Positions 62,014 to 64,000 of a DNA stretch of 64,000 nt are shown piece after piece. Where the stretch lies: positions 806,001 to 870,000 of the forward strand of contig CCNA01000034.1 in the NCBI GenBank assembly GCA_000824805.1. The letters are read 5' to 3'. The DNA is from Mesorhizobium sp. SOD10 (GTDB lineage Bacteria > Pseudomonadota > Alphaproteobacteria > Rhizobiales > Rhizobiaceae). The first letter of the stretch is position 1. Each line of letters opens with the position of its first letter. A model generated the notes under the pieces. It had not been told where the DNA came from, made no database searches, and worked only from the letters and a program-made list of their open reading frames with translations. The position numbers and the translations under genes are program-made.

Positions 62014-64000
62014 TCCCGGATTTCAGCCAGGTCGGCTGGTCGGCGCCGCGGCACGCGCCGGTCGAGCTCAAAGGCCAGCGGATGACGCCGGAAGGCATCG
62101 CCGTCAAACACCTCTACACGCAAGGCGACCTCAAAGGGCTTGCCAATCTCGACACCTATCCGGGCATGCCGCCCTTCGTGCGCGGCCCCTACCCGACCAT
62201 GTATGTCCAGCAGCCCTGGACAATCCGGCAATATGCCGGGTTCTCGACGGCGGAGGAATCCAACGCCTTCTACCGGCGCAACCTCGCCGCCGGCCAGAAG
62301 GGCCTCTCCGTCGCCTTCGATCTCGCCACCCATCGCGGCTATGACAGCGACCATCCCCGCGTCGCCGGCGATGTCGGCATGGCGGGCGTAGCGATCGATT
62401 CCATCCTCGACATGCGGCAGCTCTTCGACGGCATTCCGCTGAACGAGATGACGGTCTCGATGACCATGAACGGCGCCGTGCTGCCGATCATGGCGCTCTA
62501 CATCGTGGCGGCGGAGGAACAGGGCGTTGCCGAGAAGGATCTCGCCGGAACCATTCAGAACGACATTCTGAAGGAGTTCATGGTCCGCAACACCTACATC
62601 TATCCGCCGAAGCCTTCGATGCGGATCGTGTCGGACATTTTTGCCTACACCTCCAAGCATATGCCGAAGTTCAACTCGATCTCGATCTCCGGCTACCACA
62701 TGCAGGAAGCGGGCGCGACGGCCGACCTCGAACTCGCCTATACGATCGCCGACGGCATCGAATATGCGCGCGCCGGCGTTGCCGCCGGCCTCGACATCGA
62801 CCGCTTCGCGCCGCGCCTGTCCTTCTTCTGGGCGATCGGCATGAACTTCTTCATGGAGGTCGCCAAGCTCAGGGCCGCAAGGCTGCTCTGGTCGAACCTG
62901 ATGCAGAAGAATTTCGCACCGAAGGACGAGCGCTCGCTGTCGCTGCGCACCCATTGCCAGACGTCGGGCTGGTCGCTGACGGCGCAGGATCCCTATAACA
63001 ACATCACCCGCACGATGATCGAGGCGATGGCGGCGACGCAGGGGCATACGCAGTCGCTGCACACCAATTCCTTCGACGAGGCGATGGCGCTGCCGACCGA
63101 CCATTCGGCCCGCATCGCCCGCAACACGCAACTCATCCTCCAAAAGGAATCCGGCACCACGCGCATGATCGATCCGTGGGGCGGCTCGGCCTATGTCGAG
63201 CGGCTGACGCATGATCTGGCGGCGCGCGCGCTCGCCCATATCGAGGAGGTCGAAAGCCTCGGCGGCATGGCGGCGGCAATCGAAAAGGGCATTCCGAAGC
63301 TGCGCATCGAGGAAGCGGCGGCGCGCACGCAGGCGCGCATCGATTCCGGCGAACAGGTGCTGGTCGGCGTCAACGCGCACCGGCCGCAAACGGATATCGA
63401 AGTCGATGTGCTGAAGATCGACAATGCCGAGGTGAAGGCCAGGCAGTTGGCGAAGCTGCAGCGGCTCAAAGGCACCCGCGACGTCGCAGCACTGGAAAAC
63501 GCGCTGGCGGCTCTTTCTCGGGCGGCCGAAGGCGACGAGAACCTGCTCGAATTCGCGATCCGCGCCGCGCGCGCAAACGCCACTGTGGGCGAGATCTCGC
63601 TGGCGCTAGAAAAAGTGTTCGGCCGCCACACGGCGGCGGTGCAGACGATCTCCGGCGTCTATCGCGACGCGCTCGGCGACAATCCGGCGCTTGAGCGGTT
63701 GCAGGAGAAGATCGAGGCATTCGAGAAGAAATCCGGCGGCAAGCCGCGTATCCTGGTCGCCAAGATGGGCCAGGACGGACACGACCGCGGCCAGAAGGTG
63801 ATCGCCAGCGCCTTTGCCGATCTGGGCTTCGACGTGACCGTCGGGCCGATGTTCCAGACGCCGGACGAGATCGCGAAGCTTGCGGTGCAGCACGACGTCG
63901 ACATCATCGGCGCGTCATCGCTCGCAGCCGGTCATCTGACGCTGATCCCCGAGCTCAAGGACGCGCTGAGGAAGCTTGGCCATGGGGACATGCTCATCGT
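62010..64000 (+). CDS. mutB: Methylmalonyl-CoA mutase large subunit (partial, runs off window)
   Basis: 663 complete codons are present, with about 50 residues missing at the C-terminus. The barrel contains the substrate-channel sequences FDLATHRGYDSDHPRV, VSMTMNGAVLPIMALY and GGSAYVERL. The B12 domain has the cobalt-ligating His591 in MGQDGHDRGQKVIAS. It converts methylmalonyl-CoA to succinyl-CoA in propionate, valine and odd-chain fatty acid use. The ATGA overlap with mutA couples translation of the two subunits. No stop codon interrupts the frame to the window end. Confidence 0.97.
   Translation, partial: MIPDFSQVGWSAPRHAPVELKGQRMTPEGIAVKHLYTQGDLKGLANLDTYPGMPPFVRGPYPTMYVQQPWTIRQYAGFSTAEESNAFYRRNLAAGQKGLSVAFDLATHRGYDSDHPRVAGDVGMAGVAIDSILDMRQLFDGIPLNEMTVSMTMNGAVLPIMALYIVAAEEQGVAEKDLAGTIQNDILKEFMVRNTYIYPPKPSMRIVSDIFAYTSKHMPKFNSISISGYHMQEAGATADLELAYTIADGIEYARAGVAAGLDIDRFAPRLSFFWAIGMNFFMEVAKLRAARLLWSNLMQKNFAPKDERSLSLRTHCQTSGWSLTAQDPYNNITRTMIEAMAATQGHTQSLHTNSFDEAMALPTDHSARIARNTQLILQKESGTTRMIDPWGGSAYVERLTHDLAARALAHIEEVESLGGMAAAIEKGIPKLRIEEAAARTQARIDSGEQVLVGVNAHRPQTDIEVDVLKIDNAEVKARQLAKLQRLKGTRDVAALENALAALSRAAEGDENLLEFAIRAARANATVGEISLALEKVFGRHTAAVQTISGVYRDALGDNPALERLQEKIEAFEKKSGGKPRILVAKMGQDGHDRGQKVIASAFADLGFDVTVGPMFQTPDEIAKLAVQHDVDIIGASSLAAGHLTLIPELKDALRKLGHGDMLI

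Overview
The window looks like a chromosomal segment of a rhizobial alphaproteobacterium, most likely Mesorhizobium or a close relative. The evidence is high GC, a ccmI-ccmE-ccmF-ccmH (cycHJKL) / degP / two-component / glnE / PleC-like order that I recall from Sinorhizobium-type genomes, FeuP/FeuQ-type and MucR/Ros-type regulators, PleC- and DivJ-type kinases, and several families of short intergenic palindromic repeats typical of rhizobia. I see no rRNA, tRNA, insertion sequence or CRISPR array. The assignment comes from remembered gene content, not from a search.

Layout. 1-3850: 3' end of an unknown gene, an EamA permease and aminopeptidase N. 4023-6344: a PleC-like PAS histidine kinase, convergent with a long minus-strand block (6364-20761). 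In transcription order that block holds a FeuN-like periplasmic protein, FeuP, FeuQ, a surface-antigen-like lipoprotein, the cytochrome c maturation genes ccmI-E-F-H, DegP, an OmpR-type regulator and kinase, and glnE. 20980-26564: a C-terminally short SnoaL-like protein, an orphan DUF3168 protein, and a methylamine/betaine-type catabolic operon (MttB-like methyltransferase plus dimethylglycine/sarcosine dehydrogenase-like protein) transcribed away from a TetR-type regulator across a perfect palindrome. 26733-36571: a class A PBP, DUF1214/DUF1254, DUF2336, DUF1491, a peptidoglycan-binding membrane protein and DivJ-like kinase pair, DUF5330, SufE and MucR. 36988-50932: SH3-like protein, oligopeptidase B, a SET protein, an unusual adenylation/carrier/membrane-acyltransferase fusion, two c-type cytochromes, Fe-type SOD, a branched-chain aminotransferase, a type II haloacid dehalogenase, a Tat-exported L,D-transpeptidase, and a MocR/PaiB/LysE group. 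50995-58501: a surface/adhesion island on the minus strand (AraC-type regulator, a 151-aa protein, a 1485-aa YadA-type trimeric autotransporter, IalB, a membrane protein, DUF4189). 58797-64000: a HerA/YjgR-like ATPase and the methylmalonyl-CoA mutase subunits, the large one cut by the window end.

How the genes work together. Envelope biology dominates: c-type cytochrome assembly with periplasmic quality control, FeuNPQ-type osmotic/envelope signalling, peptidoglycan enzymes, and an adhesin operon. PleC- and DivJ-type kinases, MucR and two near-consensus CtrA boxes tie the region to alphaproteobacterial cell-cycle control. The most novel-looking elements are the adhesin/IalB operon whose promoter region shares a 33-bp motif with the upstream AraC gene, the single-chain adenylation-carrier-acyltransferase protein, and the mosaic repeat cluster at 46176-46389.
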